Of a DNA stretch of 64,000 bases, positions 43,599-53,205 are shown piece after piece. Origin of the DNA: Desulfoferula mesophila (GTDB taxonomy: Bacteria; Desulfobacterota; Desulfarculia; Desulfarculales; Desulfarculaceae); NCBI RefSeq assembly GCF_037076455.1, contig NZ_AP028679.1, forward strand, positions 511,501 to 575,500, given 5' to 3'. Both the position numbers and the translations under genes were made by a program. How positions within the stretch are numbered: the stretch's first letter is position 1; the number at the start of each line of letters is the position of its first letter. The notes below the pieces were generated by a model that had not been told where the DNA came from, did not search any database, and saw nothing but the letters and a program-made list of their open reading frames with translations.

Positions 43599-43728
43599 TT
43601 TGGCAAAACTCTCTCGCTGCTCCAAGGGCGGCCATGCCCCATTGGGGCCGTAAAGGGGCCGGCAAAAGGGCGAACGGATTCGCGCCAAGCCGTGCTTGCC
43701 TTATTGTACTACCTTGGCGCGAGTCAAG

Positions 43729-44085
43729 TTAGCGCAGGCCGACCCGGTTGACGGGCCCGCCAAGGTTTACGGGCGCGACGCCGGGGCCGGGCATGACGCC
43801 CACGCCCGGCGCTCCCACGCCCACCCCGGGCCTGACGCTCACGCCCGGAGCCCCCACCCCTACGCCCGGCATGACACCGACCCCCGGGGCCCCCACGCCC
43901 ACGGTGGAGCGCCGCGCCACGCCCGCATAGCTCACCGGGGTCATCGGCCGGCCGACAACCGCCTCCGCTGTGTTGGAAAAACCGCCGCCCAGGCTGGCCA
44001 GAAGATCGCCATGCCACGCCAACCAACCGGCGGCGACCACCAGCAGCACCAACAGACTCTTCCTCGTGGTGGTAAAGGTCATCAC
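43729..44085 (-). CDS. Exported Val-Gly-Pro repeat protein
   Basis: The 118-residue protein has a signal anchor ([17 protein letters not shown]), then [20 protein letters not shown] and a low-complexity region with a degenerate repeat of about ten residues ([13 protein letters not shown]), built from a GC-rich nucleotide repeat at 43780-43910. The start (GTG at 44085, or the next ATG) overlaps the stop of the DUF2092 gene, so they are coupled, as for a small exported protein gene after DUF2092 at 62-63 kb. Function unknown. Confidence 0.7.
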   Translation of the reverse strand: MMTFTTTRKSLLVLLVVAAGWLAWHGDLLASLGGGFSNTAEAVVGRPMTPVSYAGVARRSTVGVGAPGVGVMPGVGVGAPGVSVRPGVGVGAPGVGVMPGPGVAPVNLGGPVNRVGLR

Positions 44086-44891
44086 TTTTTTGCTCCTTGG
44101 GGGCGCTGGTTGGGCAACTCATCCAGCTCGATGAGGGCCTCCGGCTCCAGTTGGGTGGCTCCGGCCGGCGGGACGAAAGTAAAGGCGCCCGCCTTGGGCT
44201 TGACCCCGCCCTTGAACGACTTGACGTGAATCGTATGTTGCGGCGCGCAGTTCATGGTCTTGCTGGTTATAACCAGCTTGCGCGGTATAGGCTGGTCGCC
44301 GGCCTGCACCCACAATTGCCAATCCGTATCAAAGTTGCGGAAGGCCAGATGCTCGCAGGACACCCCGTCGACGATCCCGGTGCCCAGGTATTTGGCTTCC
44401 AGCACCCCGGCCGCCAAGGCCGCGTAGGGATCGGCCACCAACAGATCCGCCCCCGGCAGGGCCACGCCCCGGCCCGCCCTCAAGGAGGCGATCAACTGAT
44501 CCAGGGTCCCCCCGAATGCGAACTGGGCGTAACCGTTGGCGCGCTTGCCGTAGACGGTTACGGTCTTACCGTCCACGAACATGGTCACGTCCGCGTGACC
44601 CGAGACCCGGTGGGCCCACAGGCGGTTGGGCCGGCTGAGCAGCAACTCGCCGGAGCTGTTGAACTGTATCTTCTCCAGCTGGGGGGTGATGATCTCTATG
44701 GAGCTGTCAAAAGTCAGCTCGATGGTCTTCAACTTGCTCATGTAATCCGACATGGCCTGCAAGATGCTCTTGGCGGCGTCTTCTTGCGGCTGGGCCAGGG
44801 CCGCCGGGACGCTGCAGAGCAGGCCCAGGCACAACAGGCAGGCCGCGAAAATCACCCTGGCGCCCTTGGTCGGTTTTTTTGAGGACAACAT
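44082..44891 (-). CDS. Exported DUF2092 protein, copy 1
   Basis: The 269-residue protein has a signal peptide ([21 protein letters not shown]) and a DUF2092 body: [44 protein letters not shown] and [12 protein letters not shown]. The fold is expected to be LolA-like (an open beta-barrel that binds lipid), so a periplasmic lipid-carrier role is a fair guess. A GGGGAG ribosome site precedes the ATG. A paralogue lies at 62985-63770. Confidence 0.85.
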   Translation of the reverse strand: MLSSKKPTKGARVIFAACLLCLGLLCSVPAALAQPQEDAAKSILQAMSDYMSKLKTIELTFDSSIEIITPQLEKIQFNSSGELLLSRPNRLWAHRVSGHADVTMFVDGKTVTVYGKRANGYAQFAFGGTLDQLIASLRAGRGVALPGADLLVADPYAALAAGVLEAKYLGTGIVDGVSCEHLAFRNFDTDWQLWVQAGDQPIPRKLVITSKTMNCAPQHTIHVKSFKGGVKPKAGAFTFVPPAGATQLEPEALIELDELPNQRPQGAKK

Positions 44892-45001
44892 GGGGAACTC
44901 CCCTTCAACTTCTGGGTTGCGTTGCGCGATCGCCGGCCCGGCCTGGCACCGCTTGGCCCGCGATCAAAGCGCGGTTATCGTTTTCCGCCCCGATTGCTCT
45001 G

Positions 45002-45946
45002 CTACGGCTTGGGGTTGACGATATACATCTTCCGCAGAGTCTCTTGCTGGGCGGGGCCGATGCCCAGGCCCTCGGAGAAGTATTTTTCGATCGAGCCGTA
45101 TTGCTTGTCCATCTGGTCAAAAGAGGCTTGCAGATACTCGGGCTTCACGCCGAAGATCGCCAGGGCGATGGAGCGGTCGCCGCCGGCCGCCGCGAAGGCG
45201 TCGATGGCCCGTTGAAACTGCGGGAGGGTGTACTGGTTGGTGCGCATGTAATCCGCCATGACCGTCTGTCTGGGCACCCCCAGCAGGGTGAGCAGGGCGG
45301 CGGCGGCCCAGCCGGTGCGGTCCTTGCCGGTGGTGCAATGAAACACCGCGGGCAGCTTGCCGGGCTCGGCCAGGGACAAAAAGAGCTGGCGATAGGACTG
45401 GCGGGCGCTGGGCAGCGTAATGAACTCGCGGTAGGCCCCTTGGAACAGGGCCTCTATGCGTCCGTTTCCGAGCACCACGTTGGCCTTCTTCGGCTCGTGC
45501 ATCAGCGCTTCCAGTTCCGCCGGCGCGGCCGATTTGGCGTCGGCCAGCACGTTCAACAGGTGGTAATGCACGCCGGGCGGAATTTGGTCGGGTCTGGCCT
45601 TTACCTCCGAGGTGGTGCGCAGGTCATAGTCGTTCTTCAACTCCAGGCGCTCGAGCTTCTTGATGTCTTCGGCGCTCATCGGGTTGAAGGTGTCCGAGCG
45701 ATAAGCCAGCCCGCGCGCGACAATGGCGCCTTGGCTGGTCTTGTAGCCGCCCACGTCGCGCAGGTTGGGCACCGGGGGGATGCCCAGGGCCAGGCCCAGG
45801 CTTTGGCCGGGCGCCAATATAGGCAAGGAGCCGTCCGGCGCTTTGGCCCAGCCGGCGGTGCCGGTCAAAGCGAGGGCGGCCAAACCCACCGCGGCCACGA
45901 GGGCGAATCTTCGCGCGTTTTTGGTCCACGATATCCGGTGACCCAT
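45002..45946 (-). CDS. Exported tyrosine-type protein phosphatase
   Basis: The 314-residue protein has an N-terminal signal or anchor (about 11-34) and a Y_phosphatase3 domain with the catalytic loop H203-C204-TTGKDR210-TG (HCx5R) and the family's NLRDVGGY and RSD motifs near residues 61-84. Members dephosphorylate phosphotyrosine or phosphoinositides; with export signal, an extracytoplasmic substrate is implied. The ATG at 45946 has AAAGGA close upstream; a GTG five codons earlier is possible. Confidence 0.88.
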   Translation of the reverse strand: MGHRISWTKNARRFALVAAVGLAALALTGTAGWAKAPDGSLPILAPGQSLGLALGIPPVPNLRDVGGYKTSQGAIVARGLAYRSDTFNPMSAEDIKKLERLELKNDYDLRTTSEVKARPDQIPPGVHYHLLNVLADAKSAAPAELEALMHEPKKANVVLGNGRIEALFQGAYREFITLPSARQSYRQLFLSLAEPGKLPAVFHCTTGKDRTGWAAAALLTLLGVPRQTVMADYMRTNQYTLPQFQRAIDAFAAAGGDRSIALAIFGVKPEYLQASFDQMDKQYGSIEKYFSEGLGIGPAQQETLRKMYIVNPKP

Positions 45947-46075
45947 GAAGTCCTTTTGCACTTTGCTGCCTCCCTTTGGCCCGGAGCAAGCCTCCGAGTC
46001 TGTCCCGCGTACACGGGGGAGCTGGTTATTTCAGCGGCCTCAGGGTGAGTCGCCTCACCGTTGCCGCCGTTCCGG

Positions 46076-46780
46076 CTATTGCCAGGCCTTGGCCACGGCC
46101 TCTTCCAGGATCGCCCGGAGCTTTTTGGCCGCGGCCAGCTTGCCGCCGGGATGGGCCAGCACGGTCTCCATCTTTTCCTTGCCGTAGGCCGCCTGGTTCA
46201 TGGACTGGGCCGGGCTCAGGGACATGTTCTGGAAGGCGGTGCCCAGATAGGCGCCGCTGGAGGTTGAGACGGTCAAAACCTCCAGGCCTTCGCCGACGTT
46301 CCCGCTGCCCGAAGATCTCACGCCCCAATCACCCAGGGCAAAGCCGCCCATCCCGCCGAACTTGCTCACCCCCTTGATGAGCTCGTCCACCGCCTTGTCG
46401 GTCATGATAAGCATGAGCACCTGGGAACTGGAGGCTCCCGCCTGCAGGCCCAGGGTGATCTGGCTGGTCTTCAAAAACACCGGGTCGCTCCAGACCTTGC
46501 CGTGACGCCGGAGCAAGAGGCCTTGGCCGCGCTCGTAGCCCACGATGAGGCTGCCCATATCCTCGCTGGGCACCAGGTAGACCGCCCGGACTCCGCCCAG
46601 CATGTTGCGGATGGCCTGGGCCTGCTTTTGTTTCAGGAAATCGTCCAGCATCTTGGCGGACTGCTCGGTGAGCTTGGCGTAGGCCGGCTCCTTCTCGGCG
46701 GCCTGGGCCGGGACGGCCGACAGGCAGGTGACGAGCCAAAGCAAGGCCAGGGTCAGCATCAAGGCGGGTTTGAACTTCAT
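46076..46780 (-). CDS. Exported SYLF (YSC84) domain lipid-binding protein
   Basis: The 234-residue protein has a signal peptide (MKFKPALMLTLALLWLVTCLSAVPAQA, read in halves) and a SYLF/YSC84 domain: VRAVYLVPSEDMGSLIVGYERGQG, GVWSDPVF-like KVWSDPVF, LGLQAGASSSQVLML and KFGGMGGFALGDWGV. SYLF domains bind phosphoinositides in eukaryotes and are found in periplasmic proteins of Gram-negative bacteria. Start ATG at 46780; the frame is open upstream but has no signal or homology there. Confidence 0.88.
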   Translation of the reverse strand: MKFKPALMLTLALLWLVTCLSAVPAQAAEKEPAYAKLTEQSAKMLDDFLKQKQAQAIRNMLGGVRAVYLVPSEDMGSLIVGYERGQGLLLRRHGKVWSDPVFLKTSQITLGLQAGASSSQVLMLIMTDKAVDELIKGVSKFGGMGGFALGDWGVRSSGSGNVGEGLEVLTVSTSSGAYLGTAFQNMSLSPAQSMNQAAYGKEKMETVLAHPGGKLAAAKKLRAILEEAVAKAWQ

Positions 46781-47671
46781 TTGCCGTTTCTCTGGTCCAA
46801 AAGTTGTCGTTGCGGGCCTTTCCCCGGGCTTGGTTTCTTCCCCGTGGCCGAACCACCCCGCGGCCTTTCTTGCTGGCCGGGGGAGATCAGCATTCTTGTA
46901 CGGGAGAAAATGCTGCCCTTGGGGCAAGACCGCCTCCGCGCTCCATCGGCAAACGCGGGCCAATTCTGATTGGGCTTTAATCAGCGAAAAGCGTGCCAAT
47001 ATCCCCTTTGCGGGACATACCACACGATTAATAATAATATTGCATGGTTATCTGTAAGGGTCCAGACGCGGCGCGCCGAAGGGAGCCTGGGTGGTGCCTA
47101 AATATAGTCACCAGTGCCTATCGTGCGTCATTAGAGGCCGGTGAGAAGAACCCGCGGGTCATACCGCTGCCATGGGCCGGCCATCACGGCGCCGGCGGCG
47201 GACCACGGGCCGGGCCCGCCCATGGCCGCCCCGGGCGTCCTGGTCTGCCCTTGGCCGATAGGCCCAAGGAGGCCCCCGGCTAAACCACCATTGAAATTAG
47301 CGATTTGACTGGGGGAGTTGATTCTCATTTAATATCAGCAGCAAAACTTGAAACAATGGTGTGCGCCATGTCCCAATTTTTCGGCTTTACTTGAGAGCCT
47401 ACTGATCATGCTGCCCGGGCAAGGTAGTCAGGGAAAGCCGGTGAACCTCTCTCTCCGCTTACTTCCTTAAAAACCGATAAAAATCCCTGCTCCCACCGGG
47501 TTGATCATAGCTTCGGACGGGTCCGTCTGGTGCGCGTATTTCATCGGGAGGTGAGGGGATGGCCCGCTGTTTGCCCCTGCAACCCCAGCCTACCCGCGAG
47601 GGGGGCGAGCCTTGGAGGGCAGGGCGCTGCCTCCGCCTTTTTGCGGCCACATCAATGGCCAAGGAGTAGTT
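46781..47671. other. Long intergenic region before hdrA
   Basis: About 890 nt with no gene that I can support. It is GC-rich with inverted segments between 47165 and 47280 (for example CCATGGGC at 47170 and GCCCATGG at 47218) and has an AT-rich patch at 47300-47400 where the hdrA promoter could lie. The two units on either side are divergent, so promoters for both must be in it. AAGGAG near 47660 is the hdrA ribosome site. Confidence 0.5.
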
Positions 47672-50600
47672 ATGGCAACCCAGTTCAATGCGCATAAACC
47701 GGTGGGAGCGGTGATGGTGGTGGGTGGCGGCGTGGCCGCTATCCAGGCCTCGCTGGATCTGGCCGACACCGGCTACCTGGTCTACCTGGTGGAAAAAACC
47801 CCGGCCATCGGCGGGGTCATGTCCCAGTTGGACAAGACCTTCCCTACCAACGACTGCTCCATGTGCATTCTCTCGCCCAAGTTGGTGGAGTGCGGCCGTC
47901 ACCCCAACATCCAGATACTCACCAACACTCAGGTCATGGGCGTGGAGGGGTCGGTAGGCGCCTTCCGGGTGAGCCTGCACCAGAAGGCCCGCTATATCGA
48001 CCTGAGCAAGTGCATCGCCTGCGGGGCCTGCGCCGAAAAGTGCCCCAAACGGGTGCCCGACCTGTTCAACTGCGGGCTGAACCAACGCCGGGCGGCCCAT
48101 GTGAAGTATCCCCAGGCCGTGCCCCTGAAGTACTCCATCGACTCGGACAACTGCATCTATTTCCAGAAGGGCAAGTGCCGGGCCTGCGAGAAGTTCTGTC
48201 CGGCCGGCGCGGTGGATTTCACCCAGCAGGACCAGGATCTGACCCTGGACGTGGGCGCGGTGGTGCTCTCGGCCGGGTTCAAGCCCTTTGATCCCACCCC
48301 CTTTGCCCAGTATTCCTACACCAACTTCCCCAACGTGGTCACCGCCCTGGAGTTCGAGCGCATCCTGAGCGCCAGCGGCCCCTGGATGGGCCACCTGGTG
48401 CGCCCCAGCGACGAGGGCGAGCCCAAACGCATCGCCTGGTTGCAGTGCGTGGGCTCGCGCGACGTGAACAACTGCGACCACGGCTACTGTTCCAGCGTGT
48501 GCTGCATGTACGCCATCAAGGAGGCGGTGATCGCCAAGGAGCACTCCCACGGCGGCCTGGACACCACCATCTTCTTCATGGACATGCGCACCTTCGGCAA
48601 GGACTTCGAGCGCACCTACGAGGGGGCCAAGGACAAGGGGGTGCGCTTCGTGCGCAGCCGCATCCACTCCATCAGCGAGCTGCCCAACCACGACCTGCGC
48701 CTGGAGTATGTGGACGAAAAGGGCCGGGCCCACAGCGAGGAATACGACCTGGTGGTGCTCAGCCAGGGCCTGGAGATGGACCGCGACACCGCCGACATGT
48801 GCCGCGGGCTGGGCCTGGAGCTGGCGGAGTCGGGCTTCGTGGCCAGCGGCTCCTTCACCCCGGTGGCCAGCAGCCGCCCGGGCATCTACGTGTGCGGGGC
48901 CCTGGCCGGACCCAAGGACATACCCCTGAGCGTCATGGAGGCCTCCGCCGCGGCCTGCGCCGCCTCGGGCGACCTGTCCGTGGCCCGGGGCAGCCTGGTC
49001 GCGCCGCCGGTGGAGATTCCCCAGCGCAACGTGGCCGGCGACTCCCCCCGGGTGGGAGTCTTCGTCTGCTCCTGCGGCATCAACATCGCCGGGGTGGTGG
49101 ACGTGCAGGCGGTCATGGACTACGCCGCCACCCTGCCCAACGTGGCCTACGTGGAGAACAACCTGTTCACCTGCTCCCAAGACACCCAGGACAAGATGGC
49201 CCAGGTCATCCGCGACCAGGGGCTCAACCGCATGGTGGTGGCGGCCTGCAGCCCGCGCACCCACGAGCCCCTGTTCCAGGAGACCCTGCAGGCGGCCGGG
49301 CTCAACAAGTATCTGTTCGACATGGCCAACATCCGCAACCAGACCTCCTGGGTGCACGCCGACGACCCGGTCAAGGCCACCGAGCGGGCCAAGGACCAGG
49401 TGCGCATGGCCGTGGCCAAGGCCAGCCTGCTGGAGCCTTTGAACGAGGCCAAGCTTTCCATCCTGCCCAGCGCCCTGGTCATCGGCGGGGGCCTGGCCGG
49501 CATGAACGCGGCCCTGGAGCTGGCCAAGCAGGGCTACCCCACCCACCTGGTGGAGCGCGACACCCAACTGGGGGGTAACGCCCGCCTGCTACGCATCACC
49601 GCCAAGGGCGACGAGGTGGCCCCCTATCTGGCCGAGCTGGTGCAGCGGGTGGAGGACGATTCCAACATCACGGTGCACCTGGGCACCACCATCCACAAGG
49701 TGGACGGCTTCGTGGGCAACTTCAACACCACCCTGGCCGGCGAGGGCGGCGATCAGGTGGTGCAGCACGGGGTGGCCATCATCGCCACCGGAGCCGGGGA
49801 ATACCGGCCCACCGAATACCTCATGGACCAGCACCCGGCGGTGAAGACCCACCTGGAGATGGACGCGGCCATCGCCTCCGGCGAGGTGGACCCGGCCAAG
49901 GTCAACTGCGCGGTGTTCATCCAGTGCGTGGGTTCCCGCGAGCCGGATCGCCCCTACTGCTCCAAGGTCTGCTGCACCCATTCGGTGGAGAGCGCCCTGT
50001 GGCTCAAGGAGCACAACCCCGAGAGCCAGGTGACCATCCTTTACCGCGACATGCGCACCTTTGGCGAGCGGGAGCTGCTCTACAAGAAGGCCCGCAAGGC
50101 CGGGGTGCTGTTCGTGCGCTACGACCCGGAGAACAAGCCCCGGGTGGAGGCGGCGGGCGAGCAGGTCTCGGTGGTGATCAAGGACAACATCCTGGACCGC
50201 GACCTGGTCTTCAACGCCGACCTGTTGGTGCTGGCCAGCGCGGTGGTCAGCCACCGCGACGAGGCCCTGGCCCAGATGTTCAAGATCTCCCTGGACCAGG
50301 ACGGCTGGTTCCTGGAGGCCCACGTCAAGCTGCGTCCGGTGGACTTTGCCACCGACGGGGTGTTCATGGCCGGTCTGGCCCACTATCCCAAGCCCATGGA
50401 AGAGGCGGTGGCCCAGGCCCAGGCCGCGGTGTCGCGGGCGGTGACCGTGCTCTCCAAGGGCGAGATGTGGCTGCCGGGCACCGTGGCGGTGATCGACCAG
50501 AACAAGTGCGTGGGCTGCGGGGTGTGCTGGACGGTATGCCCCTTCAAGGCCATCGACCAGGACGAAAACGGCCTGGCCGTGGTGAACGAGGCCCTGTGCA

Positions 50601-50707
50601 AGGGCTGCGGCACCTGCGTGGCCTCCTGCCGCTCGGGCGCGCCCAACCTGCGCGGCTTCTCCAATCAAGACGTACTGGCCCAAATCAGCACCATGCTGCT
50701 GGGCTGA
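47672..50707 (+). CDS. hdrA: Large HdrA-like iron-sulfur flavoprotein (two HdrA modules)
   Basis: The 1011-residue protein is a tandem of two HdrA-type modules. The first has an FAD motif (VVGGGVAAIQ, about 15), the HdrA Cys block CSMCILSPKLVECGRHPNI, and [4Fe-4S] motifs near residues 114 and 172. The second begins with VFVCSCGINIAG near 465 and CSPRTHEPLFQETL, has its own FAD motif (VIGGGLAGMNAA, about 603), CVGSREPDRPYCSKVCC and two C-terminal [4Fe-4S] motifs (CVGCGVCWTVCP, CKGCGTCVASC). HdrA is the electron-bifurcating core of Hdr complexes. Start ATG at 47672, with AAGGAG upstream. flxD follows 16 nt later, but no hdrB or hdrC is in this operon. Confidence 0.93.
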   Translation: MATQFNAHKPVGAVMVVGGGVAAIQASLDLADTGYLVYLVEKTPAIGGVMSQLDKTFPTNDCSMCILSPKLVECGRHPNIQILTNTQVMGVEGSVGAFRVSLHQKARYIDLSKCIACGACAEKCPKRVPDLFNCGLNQRRAAHVKYPQAVPLKYSIDSDNCIYFQKGKCRACEKFCPAGAVDFTQQDQDLTLDVGAVVLSAGFKPFDPTPFAQYSYTNFPNVVTALEFERILSASGPWMGHLVRPSDEGEPKRIAWLQCVGSRDVNNCDHGYCSSVCCMYAIKEAVIAKEHSHGGLDTTIFFMDMRTFGKDFERTYEGAKDKGVRFVRSRIHSISELPNHDLRLEYVDEKGRAHSEEYDLVVLSQGLEMDRDTADMCRGLGLELAESGFVASGSFTPVASSRPGIYVCGALAGPKDIPLSVMEASAAACAASGDLSVARGSLVAPPVEIPQRNVAGDSPRVGVFVCSCGINIAGVVDVQAVMDYAATLPNVAYVENNLFTCSQDTQDKMAQVIRDQGLNRMVVAACSPRTHEPLFQETLQAAGLNKYLFDMANIRNQTSWVHADDPVKATERAKDQVRMAVAKASLLEPLNEAKLSILPSALVIGGGLAGMNAALELAKQGYPTHLVERDTQLGGNARLLRITAKGDEVAPYLAELVQRVEDDSNITVHLGTTIHKVDGFVGNFNTTLAGEGGDQVVQHGVAIIATGAGEYRPTEYLMDQHPAVKTHLEMDAAIASGEVDPAKVNCAVFIQCVGSREPDRPYCSKVCCTHSVESALWLKEHNPESQVTILYRDMRTFGERELLYKKARKAGVLFVRYDPENKPRVEAAGEQVSVVIKDNILDRDLVFNADLLVLASAVVSHRDEALAQMFKISLDQDGWFLEAHVKLRPVDFATDGVFMAGLAHYPKPMEEAVAQAQAAVSRAVTVLSKGEMWLPGTVAVIDQNKCVGCGVCWTVCPFKAIDQDENGLAVVNEALCKGCGTCVASCRSGAPNLRGFSNQDVLAQISTMLLG

Positions 50708-50723
50708 CGGGAGCGGTAATACG

Positions 50724-51164
50724 ATGAGTCCCAACGAAAGCTTCGAGCCGCGCATCGCGGCCTTCTTCTGCAACTGGTGCACCTATGGCGGCGCCGACCT
50801 GGCCGGGGTGAGCCGCCTGCAATATCCTCCCAACATCCGCGCCATCCGCATCCCCTGCACCGGCCGCCTCAGCCCCAGCTTCGTGCTGCAGGCCTTTCGC
50901 CAAGGGGCCGACGGCGTGTGGATCAGCGGCTGCCACCCCGGCGACTGCCATTACATCGAGGGCAACCTCTATGCCCGCCGCCGTTTCACCGTGCTCAAGA
51001 ACCTGCTGGAGTACGTGGGCCTGGAGCCCGGCCGCCTGCACTTCTCCTGGATCTCGTCGGCCGAGGCCACCAAGTTCCAGCAAACGGTCATCGAGGTGAC
51101 CGAGGCGGTCAAGGCCCTGGGGCCCAACCAATTCCTGCGCAAAGACATAGGCATAGTGGCCTGA
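50724..51164 (+). CDS. flxD: MvhD/FlxD-like [2Fe-2S] electron-transfer subunit
   Basis: The 146-residue protein matches the MvhD family: FFCNWCTYGGADLAGVSR near the N-terminus, ISGCHPGDCHYIEGN in the middle and a C-terminal ISSAEATKFQQTVIE block. MvhD/FlxD passes electrons into HdrA. In some archaea the Cys of GCHPGDC is selenocysteine; here it is encoded as Cys. The stop overlaps the start of the next gene (TGATG). Confidence 0.93.
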   Translation: MSPNESFEPRIAAFFCNWCTYGGADLAGVSRLQYPPNIRAIRIPCTGRLSPSFVLQAFRQGADGVWISGCHPGDCHYIEGNLYARRRFTVLKNLLEYVGLEPGRLHFSWISSAEATKFQQTVIEVTEAVKALGPNQFLRKDIGIVA

Positions 51165-52135
51165 TGGACAACAAAGACATTGCCCAAGCCATCCGCGAGG
51201 CGGCCTCCCGCCTCCTGGCCGAGGGGGCGGTCGATTGCGTGATCGGCTACGAGGCAGGGACCCTGCCCATGCGCGAGCGCCCCTTTTTCGCCTACACCCC
51301 GGAGGAGGCCCAGCGCCTCACCTGGACCGGCTTCTGCTGTAACAACCTGGCCAATTTCCTGGTGCGCCGGCCCCAGGGCGAGGCGGGCAAGGTGGCCGTG
51401 GTGGCCCAGGGCTGCGTCAGCCGCAGCATCGTGGGGCTCATCAAGGAGCACCAGATCACCCGCGAGCAGGTGCACGTCATCGGGGTGGCCAGCCCCGGCA
51501 TGCTGGACCGGGACAAGGTGCAGGCCCTGGTGGGCCCGGAAAAGGTGATCACCGCGGTGAGCGAGGAGGGCGAGGACCTCTTGGTGGAGGGCCCCGGCTG
51601 GCAGGAGCGCCTGCCGCGCAAAAAGGTGATGCGCGACAACTGCTACACCTGCGTGCAGCGCAACCCGGTGATCCACGACGACATGATCGGCGAGGAAAGC
51701 GAGCCCACCCACGGCGGGCAAATCGACAAGGTGGCCGCGCCCTGGGAAAAGCTCGACACCGCCGGGCGTCTGGCCGCCTTTGCCGAAAACTACCAGGACT
51801 GTATCCGCTGCTACGCCTGCCGCGATGCCTGCCCGTTGTGCTATTGCCACGTGTGCTTCGTGGACGAGTCCCAGCCCCAGTGGTGCGGCAAAACCCAGGA
51901 CGGCTCCGACGTGCTCACCTATCATCTGCTCCGGGCCTTTCACTGCGCCGGCCGCTGTACTGATTGCGGGGCCTGTGAGAGCGCCTGCCCCCAGGGCATC
52001 AAGGTGCGCCGCCTGACCAGCAAGATAGAAAAGGACGTGCGCGAGCTCTACGGCTACGCCCCAGGCCTGGATGAAAAGTCAGTGCCTCCGCTCAGCGCCC
52101 ACAAGCCGGACGACCCTCAGGGGTTTATCAAGTAA
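51164..52135 (+). CDS. flxC: FlxC-like iron-sulfur subunit
   Basis: The 323-residue protein has an FrhB/FdhB-like N-terminal and middle part (CVIGYEAGTLP, GFCCNNLANFL, VAQGCVSRSIVGL, DNCYTCVQRNP) and a C-terminal pair of [4Fe-4S] motifs (CIRCYACRDACPLCYC and CTDCGACESACP). Its true start is the ATG at 51164; the frame is open further upstream but overlaps flxD. In the Flx set it should pass electrons between FlxAB and FlxD-HdrA. Homology to FlxC is by order and layout; naming is moderately sure. Confidence 0.8.
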   Translation: MDNKDIAQAIREAASRLLAEGAVDCVIGYEAGTLPMRERPFFAYTPEEAQRLTWTGFCCNNLANFLVRRPQGEAGKVAVVAQGCVSRSIVGLIKEHQITREQVHVIGVASPGMLDRDKVQALVGPEKVITAVSEEGEDLLVEGPGWQERLPRKKVMRDNCYTCVQRNPVIHDDMIGEESEPTHGGQIDKVAAPWEKLDTAGRLAAFAENYQDCIRCYACRDACPLCYCHVCFVDESQPQWCGKTQDGSDVLTYHLLRAFHCAGRCTDCGACESACPQGIKVRRLTSKIEKDVRELYGYAPGLDEKSVPPLSAHKPDDPQGFIK

Positions 52136-52147
52136 AAGGAGCCAGCC

Positions 52148-53176
52148 ATGTCCGACAAGATACTCAACAAGGACCAGGCCGCCTCCTTTTTGGCCGAGTT
52201 GGGCCGGGAACGCGACCTCTTCGCCCCGGCCGTGAGCCAGGGCAAGGTGGTCTGGGCCCCCCTGGAGCCCGGCCAAGAGCCGCTCTGGCGGTTCAGCAAC
52301 ACCGCCCTGAGCCCCAAGGAGTTTTTCTTCCCCCAGACCGAGTGCCTGATGCGCTTCAAGAACCGCCAAGACGGCGAGGAGGGCATGATCATGCACCCGG
52401 AGCCCGAGCTGGCCCGGGAGCGGGCGCTGGTCAACATGCGCCCCTGCGACGCCAAGGCCTTTGGCGTGCTGGATCTGATCTTCTGCCAGGACCAGATGAC
52501 CGACGATCCCTATTGGCGCGACAAGCGCGAGAAGTCGCTGATCGTGGCCCTGGCCTGCAACGATCCCTGTCCCACCTGCTTTTGCACCTCCATGAACTGC
52601 GGGCCCCACGCCGAAGCCGGGGCCGACGTGCTCCTGGTGGATCTGGGCGAGAGGCTGCTGGCCAAGGGGGTGAGCGACAAGGGCCGGGAGGCCATCGCCG
52701 CCCTGCCCGAGGCGGACGAGGCAGACCTGGCCGCCGCGGAGGGGGCCAAGCAAAAGGCCGAGGCGGCCATCACCACCCAGGTGGCCATGGATAACATCGG
52801 GGGGCGCGAGGTGATGGAGCTCTACGAGGCCAAGCACTGGGACCGGGTGCATGAGTCCTGCCTCAACTGCGGCACCTGCACCTTTTTCTGCCCCACCTGC
52901 CACTGCTTCGACATCCAGGACGAGACCCAGGGTGAGCAGGGCCGCCGGGTGCGCAACTGGGACTATTGCATGAGTTGGCTGTTTACCCAGCACGGCAGCG
53001 GGCACAACCCGCGCGGCGCCAAGAAGGACCGGGTGCGCCAGCGCTTCATGCACAAGTTCTCCTACATCCCACTCAAGCGCGGCGGCGAGATCGGCTGCGT
53101 GGGTTGCGGCCGCTGCGTGCAGCAGTGCCCGGTGAACATCGACGTGCGCGAAGTCGTGCGCGATATGAACGCTTGA
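52148..53176 (+). CDS. flxB: FlxB-like iron-sulfur subunit (4Fe-4S dicluster)
   Basis: The 342-residue protein has the Fer4_22-type domain seen in FlxB, HydB and sulfhydrogenase beta subunits: an N-terminal part with MRPCDAKAFGVLD and CNDPCPTCFCTSMNCGPHA, and a C-terminal pair of motifs, CLNCGTCTFFCPTCHC and CVGCGRCVQQCPVNIDV. It pairs with the FAD/NAD-binding FlxA. AAGGAG lies 5 nt before the ATG, and the gene is 12 nt after flxC. Confidence 0.88.
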   Translation: MSDKILNKDQAASFLAELGRERDLFAPAVSQGKVVWAPLEPGQEPLWRFSNTALSPKEFFFPQTECLMRFKNRQDGEEGMIMHPEPELARERALVNMRPCDAKAFGVLDLIFCQDQMTDDPYWRDKREKSLIVALACNDPCPTCFCTSMNCGPHAEAGADVLLVDLGERLLAKGVSDKGREAIAALPEADEADLAAAEGAKQKAEAAITTQVAMDNIGGREVMELYEAKHWDRVHESCLNCGTCTFFCPTCHCFDIQDETQGEQGRRVRNWDYCMSWLFTQHGSGHNPRGAKKDRVRQRFMHKFSYIPLKRGGEIGCVGCGRCVQQCPVNIDVREVVRDMNA

Positions 53177-53205
53177 GGCCGTCCCGGCGAAAGAAAGGCT
53201 CGACC

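Noticed and set aside
43780-43910. Repeat array considered as CRISPR
   Set aside because: Repeats are short, degenerate, in frame and without unique spacers; they encode a protein repeat. No CRISPR array or cas gene was seen in the window.
43748-43930. Plus-strand open frame with a Thr-Pro-Gly repeat opposite the exported repeat protein
   Set aside because: It is the antisense reading of the GC-rich repeat; the minus frame has the signal sequence, ribosome site and operon position.
47044-47328. Short open frames on both strands before hdrA
   Set aside because: Composition follows the GC-rich DNA, there are no ribosome sites, and no recognisable motifs.
50724-51164. Possible selenocysteine in FlxD/MvhD
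   Set aside because: The position that is Sec in some archaeal relatives is an ordinary Cys codon here, and no in-frame TGA occurs.
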